Shown here: piece after piece, positions 1 to 7,537 of the stretch
How positions within the stretch are numbered: position 1 is the first letter of the stretch
How the letters are laid out: each line of letters starts with the position of its first letter
Assembly: GCA_038526915.1 (NCBI GenBank)
Contig: JBCBGF010000002.1
Location: 460,329 to 524,328, forward strand
Reading direction: 5' to 3'
DNA length: 64,000 nucleotides
Source: JBCBGF01 sp038526915
GTDB lineage: Bacteria; Pseudomonadota; Alphaproteobacteria; Rhodobacterales; Rhodobacteraceae
Program-made: the position numbers and the translations under genes
The notes under the pieces: model-generated
Seen by the model: the letters and a program-made list of their open reading frames with translations, nothing else
What the model was told of the DNA's origin: nothing
Database searches by the model: none

Positions 1-434
1 GGCATTGCCTTGAACGCATGCAGGCATTGATCCATTGAGGGATATCGGATCGGCCGCTGAGTGTGGGCTGCTCGTGCCGCCTTTTTCGAGTTGTTGAAAT
101 ATTCCGCGTCAGCGTAACCCACCCGCGATTTGTAACCTGGTTGATCGGCAAGCCACAGGATGAAGGCCTTCACGTGGGCCAGCGTTGCGTCGACGGTCGA
201 CACGCTTAGTGGCCGACCTGTCCTCATATTGCGGGCCTTCTCAAGATGCGCCTTGAACACCTCGCCCCAGTGGCGGGAGAACCGCTTGAAGTCCTTCCAG
301 CCGATTGCAGCCTCGAACTCGTTTAGGGCCGCCGCAACCTTGTCGAGGGTCTTTTCGTCGCGACCTTTGGCCTGCTTGAGGTAGTCCAGGTAGCGGTGCT
401 TCAGGCGTTCATTTGCGGGGATCATTCTGGCCAT
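1..434 (-). CDS. Tyrosine recombinase/integrase, N-terminal part (runs off window)
   Basis: An open frame starts at ATG (432-434, minus strand) and is still open at position 1, giving 144 residues. The visible part is helical and basic: a segment around residues 10-60 rich in Lys/Arg/Asp ('RYLDYLKQAKGRDEKTL'), then 'STVDATLAHVKAFILWL' near residue 95. This resembles the SAM-like core-binding domain at the N-terminus of phage-type integrases. The catalytic domain would lie beyond the left edge, so the assignment is an inference. It is the last of a run of minus-strand genes in the element beside tRNA-Ser; two small DNA-binding protein genes lie just upstream. The 66-bp gap to the preceding gene leaves room for its own ribosome binding site. 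Confidence 0.55.
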   Translation of the reverse strand, partial: MARMIPANERLKHRYLDYLKQAKGRDEKTLDKVAAALNEFEAAIGWKDFKRFSRHWGEVFKAHLEKARNMRTGRPLSVSTVDATLAHVKAFILWLADQPGYKSRVGYADAEYFNNSKKAARAAHTQRPIRYPSMDQCLHAFKAM

Positions 435-500
435 GTTCAGGCTCCTGCTCAAAGTGATGTTTTCAGTAGAGTTTCGCGGGTTCGCTTAGGCGCCTGACCG

Positions 501-911
501 CTAGTTGATGGCGAACCCGAACTTGGCGGCCCAATCCGGGAGAGCGCTACGCCTGATAAAGCGCCGAGCGGTGTTTCCGGTGTTCGGGCAAAGCGCCAAG
601 ATCAGGCAGCGGCCAGAGGGCAAGAGTTCGTAGTCAACGAGCCCTTCACCAGGCTGAAAAGCTTTCTTGCAGCTCAAGCAGTAAACCTCGAATTGCGCCA
701 GTTTTTGGCGACGGCTCTTCAGGTGCGCTTCGTGAAACACCTTGAAGTCCCGCCCTCGGATCAGGAACGGCCGCTGATCCGTAATGCAGGGGAGCCCCCT
801 TTTGCACCAACTGCGGACTGTGCCGACGGTGACACCGACTATTTCTGCCAATTGGTCGAGCCGATAGGTCCGGTGCGTTTTCACGCCGCGCGCGCTGATC
901 TTCTTCGGCAT
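501..911 (-). CDS. Small HTH protein with Cys-rich C-terminal half
   Basis: This 136-residue protein opens with a basic tail followed by a helix-turn-helix-like stretch ('RLDQLAEIVGVTVGTVRSWCKRGLP', about residues 18-42), of the MerR/excisionase type. The second half has a CxxC pair ('CLSC', about residue 78) and further Cys residues near 102 and 108, which could form a zinc ribbon. Its ATG overlaps the stop of the upstream gene as ATGA, so the two are probably translationally coupled. Between an excisionase-like gene and an integrase-like gene, it is likely an accessory DNA-binding factor of the element. No specific family name is claimed. Confidence 0.6.
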   Translation of the reverse strand: MPKKISARGVKTHRTYRLDQLAEIVGVTVGTVRSWCKRGLPCITDQRPFLIRGRDFKVFHEAHLKSRRQKLAQFEVYCLSCKKAFQPGEGLVDYELLPSGRCLILALCPNTGNTARRFIRRSALPDWAAKFGFAIN

Positions 912-1120
912 CAGCCCGGCCGCTGTTGAGGATCAACGCGGTTGGCTTCAGCCCACGCGTTCAGATCTGCGCCGCGATAGACAATCTTACGACCTAGGCG
1001 ATAATAGGCGGGACCGATGCCCTTGTGACGCCACTGGGCCAGTTTCGCCCGGTCACCAATGATGTCCAACTCGGGGTCGCCGAGGACATAGCTTCGATCT
1101 TGTTCAAATAGGTTTGCCAT
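911..1120 (-). CDS. Excisionase/AlpA-like small DNA-binding protein
   Basis: From ATG 1120 this encodes 69 residues. The central part 'KLAQWRHKGIGPAYYRLGRKIVYRGADLNAWAEAN' has the pattern of MerR-like excisionase/AlpA proteins: a recognition helix, a wing with 'RLGRKIVYR', then 'DLNAWAE'. Such proteins direct integrase toward excision or activate element genes. An upstream in-frame TTG at 1165 would add 15 residues; I prefer the ATG because the family-like sequence begins after it. The stop overlaps the start of the next gene by one base (ATGA). Confidence 0.6.
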   Translation of the reverse strand: MANLFEQDRSYVLGDPELDIIGDRAKLAQWRHKGIGPAYYRLGRKIVYRGADLNAWAEANRVDPQQRPG

Positions 1121-1212
1121 GAGCACGTCCGGTTTACTTCGGTCGCAGTCATTTTCCTTAAGCAATCACATTTTCATATTGCCGTCGGAGCCCGCCCAAT
1201 CGCCAAATCCGC

Positions 1213-1238
1213 CCGCCCAGAAACTCAAAAATGGGCGG
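1213..1238 (-). terminator. Hairpin after the unknown element gene
   Basis: The 7-bp arms CCGCCCA and TGGGCGG enclose a 12-base loop just past the stop of the minus-strand gene ending at 1259. There is no clear U-run after it on that strand, so it is a weak intrinsic terminator or a structured spacer in front of the excisionase-like gene. Confidence 0.3.
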
Positions 1239-1258
1239 TTAAAGTGGGCATTACGCGG

Positions 1259-2266
1259 TCAACCATAAATGCGGCGCAACTCTTTTCCCAGATGTCGTTG
1301 AACCGACGTCCTACTAATCTTCACCGAAAGCTCCGCCTCTGAAAAAGCAATCAATTCGAAGATGCAACTTTCTTTGTTGTGTGGGCAACGACCTTCCAGT
1401 TCTAGCCTCAACAGATGTGATTTAATTCTGTCCCACCGAACCGACCGGGACCTGCGGCGACTTGGCGGTGATAGTGCTGGATCCTGAAGTCGATAGAACC
1501 CACCAAACCGTTGGACAGTTTCTTCCGACCATGCAAGCCCAGCATCATCTAGCAAATTGGCAAGAACAGAAGACTGCACCCTTAAAGATACGAATTGCTT
1601 AGTAGGAGTCACTATTTCGTTTGCCTTCCAGTTAGTGGAAAGACCAACTTGACTGGGAGGTACAGCGTCGAACCTAGCGGCTTCTTGATACTTTCCCTCG
1701 TCCGCGAGCTTTTCCCACCTTCCCAGGTCGATGCCTTCTAGATTTATCTGCTCCCTTTGTATCCACTGGAATACTAGGGACCAACCCAAATCAAGGAAAC
1801 GACCAAATTCGGCCTCAACTTCTTGAACGATTTCCCTTTCTTTTCCATACCTCGCGACTAATTCCGACATATCAGAAATCATTTTTTCGGTGAGATCAAT
1901 GGATTCGCCATCATCATTCTCTATGAGCAGCGGCCCTCTTTCTTGATATTGCCGGATCCGATCTGGCAGATCAAATACCCCCTCTGTCGTGCATATCTCA
2001 GCTGCCTGAAAGTAATCTTCGCGTATTGGAATACCAAGCGATTGAAACTCTCGGCGGTCATACCAAGGGTAAAACTCAACTGGCTCAAAGTTGTCGGGCA
2101 TCCCGCGCCAGTAGAACCGCGACTCTACTGGTTCGTAGGTTTTTTCTTCAAGAATGATGTTGGCTTCCGGTACTCGGCCAAGGGAAATCCATTCGACTGC
2201 TTCTGAAAGAAAACAGTAGTCAGCAACCTCAACTTCTTTGAGGAATGATTGAGCTTTCTCGGACAA
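1259..2266 (-). CDS. Protein of unknown function in integrative element
   Basis: I do not recognise this protein. It has 335 residues from the TTG at 2266 (with AAGG about 10 bases upstream); a further in-frame TTG at 2299 would give 346. It is acidic in the middle, has no signal peptide or membrane segment, and ends in a basic part. Within the last 45 residues is a CPHNKESC pair followed by a segment resembling a DNA-binding helix pair ('SEAELSVKISRTSVQRHLGKEL'). The DNA looks lower in GC than the flanking core genes. Its start overlaps the 3' end of the P4-type integrase gene by about 40 bases, so it is probably co-transcribed with it. A cargo or element-regulation role is possible but unproven. 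Confidence 0.6.
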   Translation of the reverse strand: MSEKAQSFLKEVEVADYCFLSEAVEWISLGRVPEANIILEEKTYEPVESRFYWRGMPDNFEPVEFYPWYDRREFQSLGIPIREDYFQAAEICTTEGVFDLPDRIRQYQERGPLLIENDDGESIDLTEKMISDMSELVARYGKEREIVQEVEAEFGRFLDLGWSLVFQWIQREQINLEGIDLGRWEKLADEGKYQEAARFDAVPPSQVGLSTNWKANEIVTPTKQFVSLRVQSSVLANLLDDAGLAWSEETVQRFGGFYRLQDPALSPPSRRRSRSVRWDRIKSHLLRLELEGRCPHNKESCIFELIAFSEAELSVKISRTSVQRHLGKELRRIYG

Positions 2267-3449
2267 TTGGCACGACCTTAAGCGATTCACCCAACACAAA
2301 CCCTGACCATTGTTCCATAAGTGACCGTCTCCGGTCTAGCAGGTCACTTCGGGCATAAGCTCGCTCCACGTCCGACCCCACTTTGTGCGAAAGGCTCATC
2401 TCGGCCACCTCGCGTGGGGCATTCGCGACTTCGGATGCCCAATCCCGAAAGGTAGAACGGAAGCCATGTACCGTCACACCCTCTACCCCCATTCGACGCA
2501 GCAGCATAAGCATTGCCATGTTGGACAGCGGCCGGTGCCGTTTCTGACCCTCGAAGACAAACTCTGATTGCAATGCCCTGAGTGGCTCGATGATGGAGAG
2601 CATCTCCGGTGTTAGCGGAACCCGATGATCTTCACCTGTCTTCATGCGATCCGCAGGACAGATCCAAAGGCGTTCGTCGAAGTCGATCTCCTCCCAACGT
2701 GCGCCCAGGACCTCACCTGTACGTGACCCAGTCAGACAGGTGAACATCAAGGCCTTCGCCGCCATGGCCGATCTTTCGCGGAGATCAGCGTAGAACGCTG
2801 GCACGTCGCGCCAGTCCATCGCCTTGTGGTGCTTCACCTTCTTCCGGACCTTCGGCAGCACATTTGCTGCCTTGATCGCTGAGACCGGGTTCTCCCCATC
2901 GCGGAAGCCATTGGACCGCGCCACATTCAGAACGACCCGGATGCGCTGCATCAGCCGGCGAGCGGTCTCCGGTTTCTCCGTCCATATGGGCGACAGGCAA
3001 GACAGCACTTCCGGCTGCCCGACGGCCGAGACAGGCAGACGTCCGATTTTAGGGAAGGCGTATTCGCGGAGCGTGTTGATCCACTGCTGGCCATGCTTGG
3101 CGTTCTTCCAGGTCGGCAGGCGGTCAATGTGGACCTGTTGCGCCGCTTCCTCAAACGTTGGGATGTCCTTTTTGGCGTTGAACCGCGGGTTGAGCCCTTG
3201 TCGCGCGAGCCGGCGATATTCGAGCGCTCGCTCCCTCGCTTCCTGAAGTGTGACAAGAACTGTGCCACCAAGGCCGAAGTCGGTTCTGAGTGGCTTTCCC
3301 TGGCGGTTTTTCTGGCCCTTCACGGTCACGCGCACGATCCATCGCCGCGCACCGGATGGATCAACGACCAGGTAGAGCCCATTCCCGTCTCCGTGCCGCC
3401 CCGGACCCAACGACTCAACGGCGCGCTTGGTGAGCTTTCCAGAGATCAT
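2229..3449 (-). CDS. P4-type tyrosine integrase at tRNA-Ser
   Basis: A site-specific recombinase that inserts the element into the adjacent tRNA gene. The N-terminus ('MISGKLTKRAVESL', then 'GDGNGLYLVVDPSGARRWIVR') is the DUF4102 arm-binding domain of P4-like integrases. The catalytic domain shows the Arg in 'LTGSRTGEVLGARW', the H-x-x-R in 'HGFRSTFRDWA' and the nucleophile Tyr in 'ERAYARSD' near the C-terminus. I chose the ATG at 3449 because the conserved domain begins there; an in-frame ATG at 3485 adds 12 residues with no visible Shine-Dalgarno. The gene lies 145 bp from the tRNA-Ser 3' end, oriented away from it, the usual layout for elements integrated in a tRNA 3' end. It appears intact. 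Confidence 0.9.
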   Translation of the reverse strand: MISGKLTKRAVESLGPGRHGDGNGLYLVVDPSGARRWIVRVTVKGQKNRQGKPLRTDFGLGGTVLVTLQEARERALEYRRLARQGLNPRFNAKKDIPTFEEAAQQVHIDRLPTWKNAKHGQQWINTLREYAFPKIGRLPVSAVGQPEVLSCLSPIWTEKPETARRLMQRIRVVLNVARSNGFRDGENPVSAIKAANVLPKVRKKVKHHKAMDWRDVPAFYADLRERSAMAAKALMFTCLTGSRTGEVLGARWEEIDFDERLWICPADRMKTGEDHRVPLTPEMLSIIEPLRALQSEFVFEGQKRHRPLSNMAMLMLLRRMGVEGVTVHGFRSTFRDWASEVANAPREVAEMSLSHKVGSDVERAYARSDLLDRRRSLMEQWSGFVLGESLKVVPIVRESSIIPQRS

Positions 3450-3593
3450 TTTATACCACGCTTCATACCACGGAACGAACGTCATTCAGCATAGTCGAAC
3501 AAATTTGAAAAACAACTCTCTTCCAGAAATCCCATGATATCTGGACTCTATCGCACTAGGAGCGATCCACGACACACTAATTGAGAGGTAAGG

Positions 3594-3683
3594 TGGCGGA
3601 GACGAAGGGATTCGAACCCTCGAGACGGTTTCCCGCCTACTCCCTTAGCAGGGGAGCGCCTTCGACCACTCGGCCACGTCTCC
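3594..3683 (-). tRNA. tRNA-Ser (anticodon GCU)
   Basis: A 90-nt gene with acceptor stem GGAGACG/CGTCTCC, discriminator G and an encoded CCA. The anticodon stem-loop CTCCC-CTGCTAA-GGGAG gives anticodon GCU. It has a long variable arm typical of serine tRNAs and a T-loop GGTTCGAATCC. The 3' end faces the P4-type integrase, so the 3' part is the probable attachment site of the element to its left. Confidence 0.95.
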
Positions 3684-3691
3684 GCCGACCC

Positions 3692-3719
3692 GTCTAAGGG
3701 CAAGCGCTGTCTGTCACAA
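3692..3719 (-). promoter_or_regulatory. Probable tRNA-Ser promoter
   Basis: Read on the minus strand, TTGTGA (-35, 3714-3719) and TTAGAC (-10, 3692-3697) are separated by 16 bases. The expected transcription start falls at about 3685, two bases before the tRNA 5' end. Confidence 0.4.
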
Positions 3720-3856
3720 GTCCAAATACTCCCAGCCCCGAACCGACGCCCGCCTCCGGCGGGTATAACGCCGCGCTAACGGGGTTTTTTGTTCCGCCAC
3801 GCGTCAGGTCTGTTAATCCTCATGCTATTAAACCCAAACGCATTGCAGGCCCCGCC

Positions 3857-4327
3857 ATGACACCCATCGCCCACGCCGCCGCCATTGCCGCGCTGACCCT
3901 TGGCACCGGAGCCGCAACCGTATCCGTGATGGCACCCGATATCCCCGACATGGCCGTGCCCCAGGCCGACTGGGCACCAGGCACGGCGCTTAATGGCCAG
4001 AGCTTCGCCATCACCGCGATGACACAGCCCGGCGACCGGCCACAGACCGACACGCTCCACTTTCGCGACGGCACCTTTCAATCCGCCGATTGCCAGGACT
4101 ACTGCGACTTTGGCTGGACGGGGTATCAGACCTGGACAGACGGTGAGATCACCCATTTCACCGCCACCACCCAATGCCCAACCGAACCGCACACCGTCGT
4201 CTGGCATGGGCAAGTCGTAGGCGATGCCCTTACCGTTGCGTTTAGCTGGACCACGCGCCGCTGGTACTGGACCCACCAGATTACGGGCACAGGCAACGGC
4301 ACCACCCTGCCGCCCGCGGCCGGGTGA
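3857..4327 (+). CDS. Exported protein of unknown function
   Basis: A 156-residue protein with a weak signal-like N-terminus (hydrophobic residues about 5-25). The rest is polar, rich in Thr, Trp and Asp, with a Cys pair (C79, C83) that could form a disulfide. I do not recognise the family. The stop overlaps the GTG start of the next gene (GTGA), so the two genes are translationally coupled and may share a role at the cell envelope. Confidence 0.6.
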   Translation: MTPIAHAAAIAALTLGTGAATVSVMAPDIPDMAVPQADWAPGTALNGQSFAITAMTQPGDRPQTDTLHFRDGTFQSADCQDYCDFGWTGYQTWTDGEITHFTATTQCPTEPHTVVWHGQVVGDALTVAFSWTTRRWYWTHQITGTGNGTTLPPAAG

Positions 4328-4989
4328 GCGGGGACACCGCCCCCTCCAAAACGCTGACACCGGTGGGGATCGCGGTCAGAGCGGTTGCCTTCCTCGCGCT
4401 CGTTGTCGCCGCGACCTGGGCCGCATTCTATCTGCGCGACCTGCTCGATATGACCATCCGGCCCGACACCGAGGGTATGATCCACCGCCTTTTGATGGTC
4501 AGCATGGCGGCCTATGTCGGCCTGCTGGCGATCCCGTTCGTGCCAGGGGCCGAGGTGGGGCTCGCGATGATCACCGCGTTTGGTGCAGCCGTCGCTCCGC
4601 TCGTCTATGTGGCCACGGTAATGGCGATGATGCTGGCCTATGCGGTGGGTCGCCTGATGCCCGAGACGACGCTTGCGCGACTTTTGTCGCTGGTGCGTTT
4701 GCGTCGGGCCGCCGCTCTCGTGACGCGCGCCGCCGCCTTGCCCCGGGAGGAACGGCTGGCCCTCCTCCTCGAAGGCGCACCACCGCGAACGGTCGGCCTC
4801 GCGCTGCGTCACCGCTACATCGCGCTCGCGCTCTGCGTCAACATCCCCGGCAACGCAGTGATCGGCGGGGGTGGCGGGATCATGATGATGGCGGGGATGA
4901 GCGGGATCTTCGCGCCCTTTCAGACGCTTCTGGCGGTGATCATCGCGGTGTCGCCGATCCCACTCGCCGTGATGTTGATGGGGGCGTGA
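4324..4989 (+). CDS. Multi-pass membrane protein, possibly DedA/TVP38-like
   Basis: A 221-residue integral membrane protein starting at GTG, coupled to the upstream stop. It has about five hydrophobic segments (near residues 12-38, 55-75, 78-110, 165-190, 195-220). The segment 'FVPGAEVGLAMITAFGA..APLVYVATVMAMMLAYAVGRLMP' resembles the core of the VTT/SNARE-associated (DedA/TVP38) family, and the Gly-rich 'NIPGNAVIGGGGGI' resembles the second half of that fold. The resemblance is partial, so the family is tentative. It converges with ychF on the other strand. Confidence 0.6.
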   Translation: MSGDTAPSKTLTPVGIAVRAVAFLALVVAATWAAFYLRDLLDMTIRPDTEGMIHRLLMVSMAAYVGLLAIPFVPGAEVGLAMITAFGAAVAPLVYVATVMAMMLAYAVGRLMPETTLARLLSLVRLRRAAALVTRAAALPREERLALLLEGAPPRTVGLALRHRYIALALCVNIPGNAVIGGGGGIMMMAGMSGIFAPFQTLLAVIIAVSPIPLAVMLMGA

Positions 4990-4995
4990 CCCCCG

Positions 4996-6093
4996 TCAGG
5001 TGTTGAACAAAAAGTGCATGACATCCCCGTCCTGCACCACATACCCCTTGCCCTCGGCCCGCATCTTGCCGGCCTCTTTCGCCGCCGCTTCCCCACCCAG
5101 GCTTACGTAATCATCGTAGGCAATCGTCTCCGCCCGGATAAACCCGCGCTCGAAATCGCCATGGATCACACCTGCCGCCTTGGGCGCTGTGGTCCCCTCC
5201 GGGATCGTCCAGGCCCGCGCTTCCTTGGGCCCCGCCGTAAAGTACGTCTCCAGATGCAACAGCTCATAGCCTGCCCGGATCATCCGATCGAGCCCAGCCT
5301 CGGTTAACCCCAACTCCTCCAGAAACATCTCCGCTTCCTCGGGCTCCAGCTGGCTGATCTCCTCCTCGATCTTGGCCGAGATCACGACCGAGGCCGCCCC
5401 CTGCTCCGCCGCCATCGCGGCCACGGCGGTTGAATGCGCATTGCCCTCTGCCGCCTCCGCCTCATCGACGTTGCAGACGTAGAGCACCGGCTTCGTCGTC
5501 AACAACTGCAGCCCCGCCCACGCCTTCGCATCCTCGTCATCGATCTCCACCGTCCGCGCCGGTTGCCCGTCCTCTAACGCCGCTTGCGCCGCCTTCAACA
5601 ACCGCTCCTGTTGGACCGCTTCCTTGTCGCCGCCCCGCACCTTGCGCACGATCCCCTGCAGCCGCTTCTCGATCGACTCCAGATCCGCCAGCATCAACTC
5701 CGTCTCGATGGTCTCGGCATCGGCCACCGGATCGACGCGCCCCTCCACATGGGTCACATCGCCATCTTCAAAACAGCGCAGCACATGCGCAATCGCATCC
5801 ACCTCGCGGATATTGGCCAGAAACTGGTTCCCCAGCCCCTCGCCTTTGGACGCCCCCTTCACCAGCCCCGCGATATCGACAAAGGTCATCCGCGCCGGGA
5901 TCACATTGGCCGATTTCGCGATCTCGGCGAGCTTTTCCAGCCGCGCATCGGGCACCGACACCTCGCCGACATTGGGCTCAATGGTGCAAAACGGAAAATT
6001 CGCCGCCTGCGCCGCCGCCGTCCGCGTCAGCGCGTTGAACAGCGTCGATTTCCCCACATTCGGCAGCCCGACAATGCCCGTCTTGAAGCCCAT
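4996..6093 (-). CDS. ychF: Redox-regulated ATPase YchF (Obg family)
   Basis: A 365-residue cytoplasmic P-loop protein of the Obg/YchF family that binds ribosomes and hydrolyses ATP rather than GTP. Visible motifs are the G1 loop GLPNVGKST (residues 9-17), switch region 'ANFPFCTIEPNVG', G3 'DIAGLVKGASKGEGLGNQFL' (from D73) and 'NVDE' in place of NKxD, the change that gives ATP preference. The C-terminal 80 residues are the TGS domain ('LETYFTAGPKEARAWTI...GYVVQDGDVMHFLFN'). Length matches the family. It ends 6 bp from the convergent membrane-protein gene. Confidence 0.97.
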   Translation of the reverse strand: MGFKTGIVGLPNVGKSTLFNALTRTAAAQAANFPFCTIEPNVGEVSVPDARLEKLAEIAKSANVIPARMTFVDIAGLVKGASKGEGLGNQFLANIREVDAIAHVLRCFEDGDVTHVEGRVDPVADAETIETELMLADLESIEKRLQGIVRKVRGGDKEAVQQERLLKAAQAALEDGQPARTVEIDDEDAKAWAGLQLLTTKPVLYVCNVDEAEAAEGNAHSTAVAAMAAEQGAASVVISAKIEEEISQLEPEEAEMFLEELGLTEAGLDRMIRAGYELLHLETYFTAGPKEARAWTIPEGTTAPKAAGVIHGDFERGFIRAETIAYDDYVSLGGEAAAKEAGKMRAEGKGYVVQDGDVMHFLFNT

Positions 6094-6186
6094 GATCCGT
6101 CCCTCTCAAACCTCCCGGCGCGTCTACCGACCCCCACGGCGCAGATCAAGGGCACCCCAGCCCACACTTCTTCGCTTTGGAAATAT

Positions 6187-6234
6187 CCCGGGGGGGCCGC
6201 CCGCCAGGGTGGCGGGGGCAGCGCCCCCTCCTCC
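6187..6234. repeat. GC-rich palindromic intergenic repeat
   Basis: Between ychF and trpA, two overlapping hairpins can form: CCCGCCA/TGGCGGG and GGGGGCAGCGCCCCC. This style of GC-rich palindrome occurs between genes in Rhodobacterales genomes. It is distinct from the GGGCAG...CTGCCC family described elsewhere in this window. Confidence 0.45.
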
Positions 6235-6292
6235 ATTGCATTCCGCGCCGGATTTCGGCACACCGCGCCCAACACCACCAAGGACCCGCCCG

Positions 6293-7084
6293 ATGACCCG
6301 GATCGACGCCAAATTCGCAGCCCTCAAGGCCCAAGGCCGCAAAGCCTTCGTCTCCTACATCATGGCCGGCGACCCCGACCCGCAAACCTCGATGGAAATC
6401 CTGCGCGGCCTGCCCGACGCCGGCGTCGACATCATCGAACTGGGCCTGCCCTTCACCGATCCCATGGCCGATGGCCCCACGATCCAACTCGCCGGCCAAC
6501 GGGCACTGGAAGCAGGCCAAACGCTCGAAAGCACCCTCCAGATGGTCCGCGATTTCCGCAAGCAAGACGACACCACCCCCATCGTCCTCATGGGCTACTA
6601 CAACCCGATCTATTCCCGCGGGGTCGAGCGCTTCCTCACCGACGCCAAAGACGCCGGGATCGACGGCCTGATCATCGTCGACCTGCCGCCCGAGGAAGAC
6701 AGCGAGCTTTGCATCCCTGCCCAAGCTGCAGGCCTCAACTTCATCCGCCTCGCCACGCCCACAACCGATGACAAGCGCCTGCCCACGGTGCTGCAAAACA
6801 CCTCTGGCTTCGTCTATTACGTCTCGATCACCGGCATCACCGGCGCGGCCAACGCCCAAGCCGGAGATGTCGGCCCCGAGGTCACGCGCATCAAGGCCGC
6901 CACGGAACTCCCTGTTATCGTTGGCTTCGGCATCAAAACGCCCGACGCGGCCGAGGCCATAGCCACGGTCGCCGACGGTGCCGTCGTGGGCTCCGCCATC
7001 GTCGAACGCATCGCCGCGGGCGACGCGCCCTCAGACGTCGTGGCTTTCGTGGCGGACCTCGCCGCTGGCGCCCACCGCGCCTGA
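6293..7084 (+). CDS. trpA: Tryptophan synthase alpha subunit
   Basis: A 263-residue TIM-barrel enzyme that cleaves indole-3-glycerol phosphate to indole and glyceraldehyde 3-phosphate, passing indole to TrpB. The catalytic acids fall exactly at E49 ('IIELGLPF') and D60 ('DPMADGP'). The phosphate-binding Gly-rich loop 'GFGIKTPD' and 'GAVVGSAIVE' are present. I chose ATG 6293 (AAGGAC upstream) because it starts the family's normal N-terminus; the frame is open further upstream but non-homologous there. trpB is not adjacent but 15 kb away on the other strand. Its last 54 bases overlap the convergent MarR gene. Confidence 0.97.
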   Translation: MTRIDAKFAALKAQGRKAFVSYIMAGDPDPQTSMEILRGLPDAGVDIIELGLPFTDPMADGPTIQLAGQRALEAGQTLESTLQMVRDFRKQDDTTPIVLMGYYNPIYSRGVERFLTDAKDAGIDGLIIVDLPPEEDSELCIPAQAAGLNFIRLATPTTDDKRLPTVLQNTSGFVYYVSITGITGAANAQAGDVGPEVTRIKAATELPVIVGFGIKTPDAAEAIATVADGAVVGSAIVERIAAGDAPSDVVAFVADLAAGAHRA

Positions 7085-7537
7085 CACCCGCCCGTCCCGG
7101 TCGGCGTCCAGCACTGCCCGGATCTCCGCCAGCTTCGGCAGCATCGCCGCCAAGTCGCCTGCTGCGATCTTCCCCGCCAGCCGCTCCACATCCGGGACCA
7201 GTCCGGCAATCGCGTCGTCCCGAAACCGCCACCCCGCCCCAGTGATCCACACGCATTTCGACCGCTTGTCCGCCGGATTGGGCCGCATCTCAATGAGCCC
7301 CGCCTTCTCCAACCCGCTCAGCGTATGGGTCATCGTCGTCTTCGGCACCTGAAACGCCCGCGCGAGCGCCAGCGGCGTCTGCCCATCCTTCACCCGGATC
7401 AGATGGTTCAGCACCGTGAAATGCGAGATCAGGAACCCCTGCGGCAGCCGCGCCTCAAACAGGGCGCGGCTCAACTGTTCGATGATCCCAATCTCATTGA
7501 AGAACCCGAAAAAGGTCTCAAGCGTCCGGTCAGGCAT
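7031..7537 (-). CDS. MarR-family transcriptional regulator
   Basis: A 168-residue regulator with the MarR winged-helix domain. The recognition region 'TPLALARAFQVPKTTMTHTLSGLEKAGLIEMRPNPADKRSKCVWIT' lies at about residues 54-98, with the wing 'PADKRSK'. It follows the nitroreductase-like gene with an 8-bp overlap, so it is second in a two-gene operon and probably autoregulates it through the repeats at 8654-8687. The C-terminal tail is low in conserved features and overlaps trpA on the opposite strand. Confidence 0.85.
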   Translation of the reverse strand: MPDRTLETFFGFFNEIGIIEQLSRALFEARLPQGFLISHFTVLNHLIRVKDGQTPLALARAFQVPKTTMTHTLSGLEKAGLIEMRPNPADKRSKCVWITGAGWRFRDDAIAGLVPDVERLAGKIAAGDLAAMLPKLAEIRAVLDADRDGRVSGAVGASGEVRHESHDV

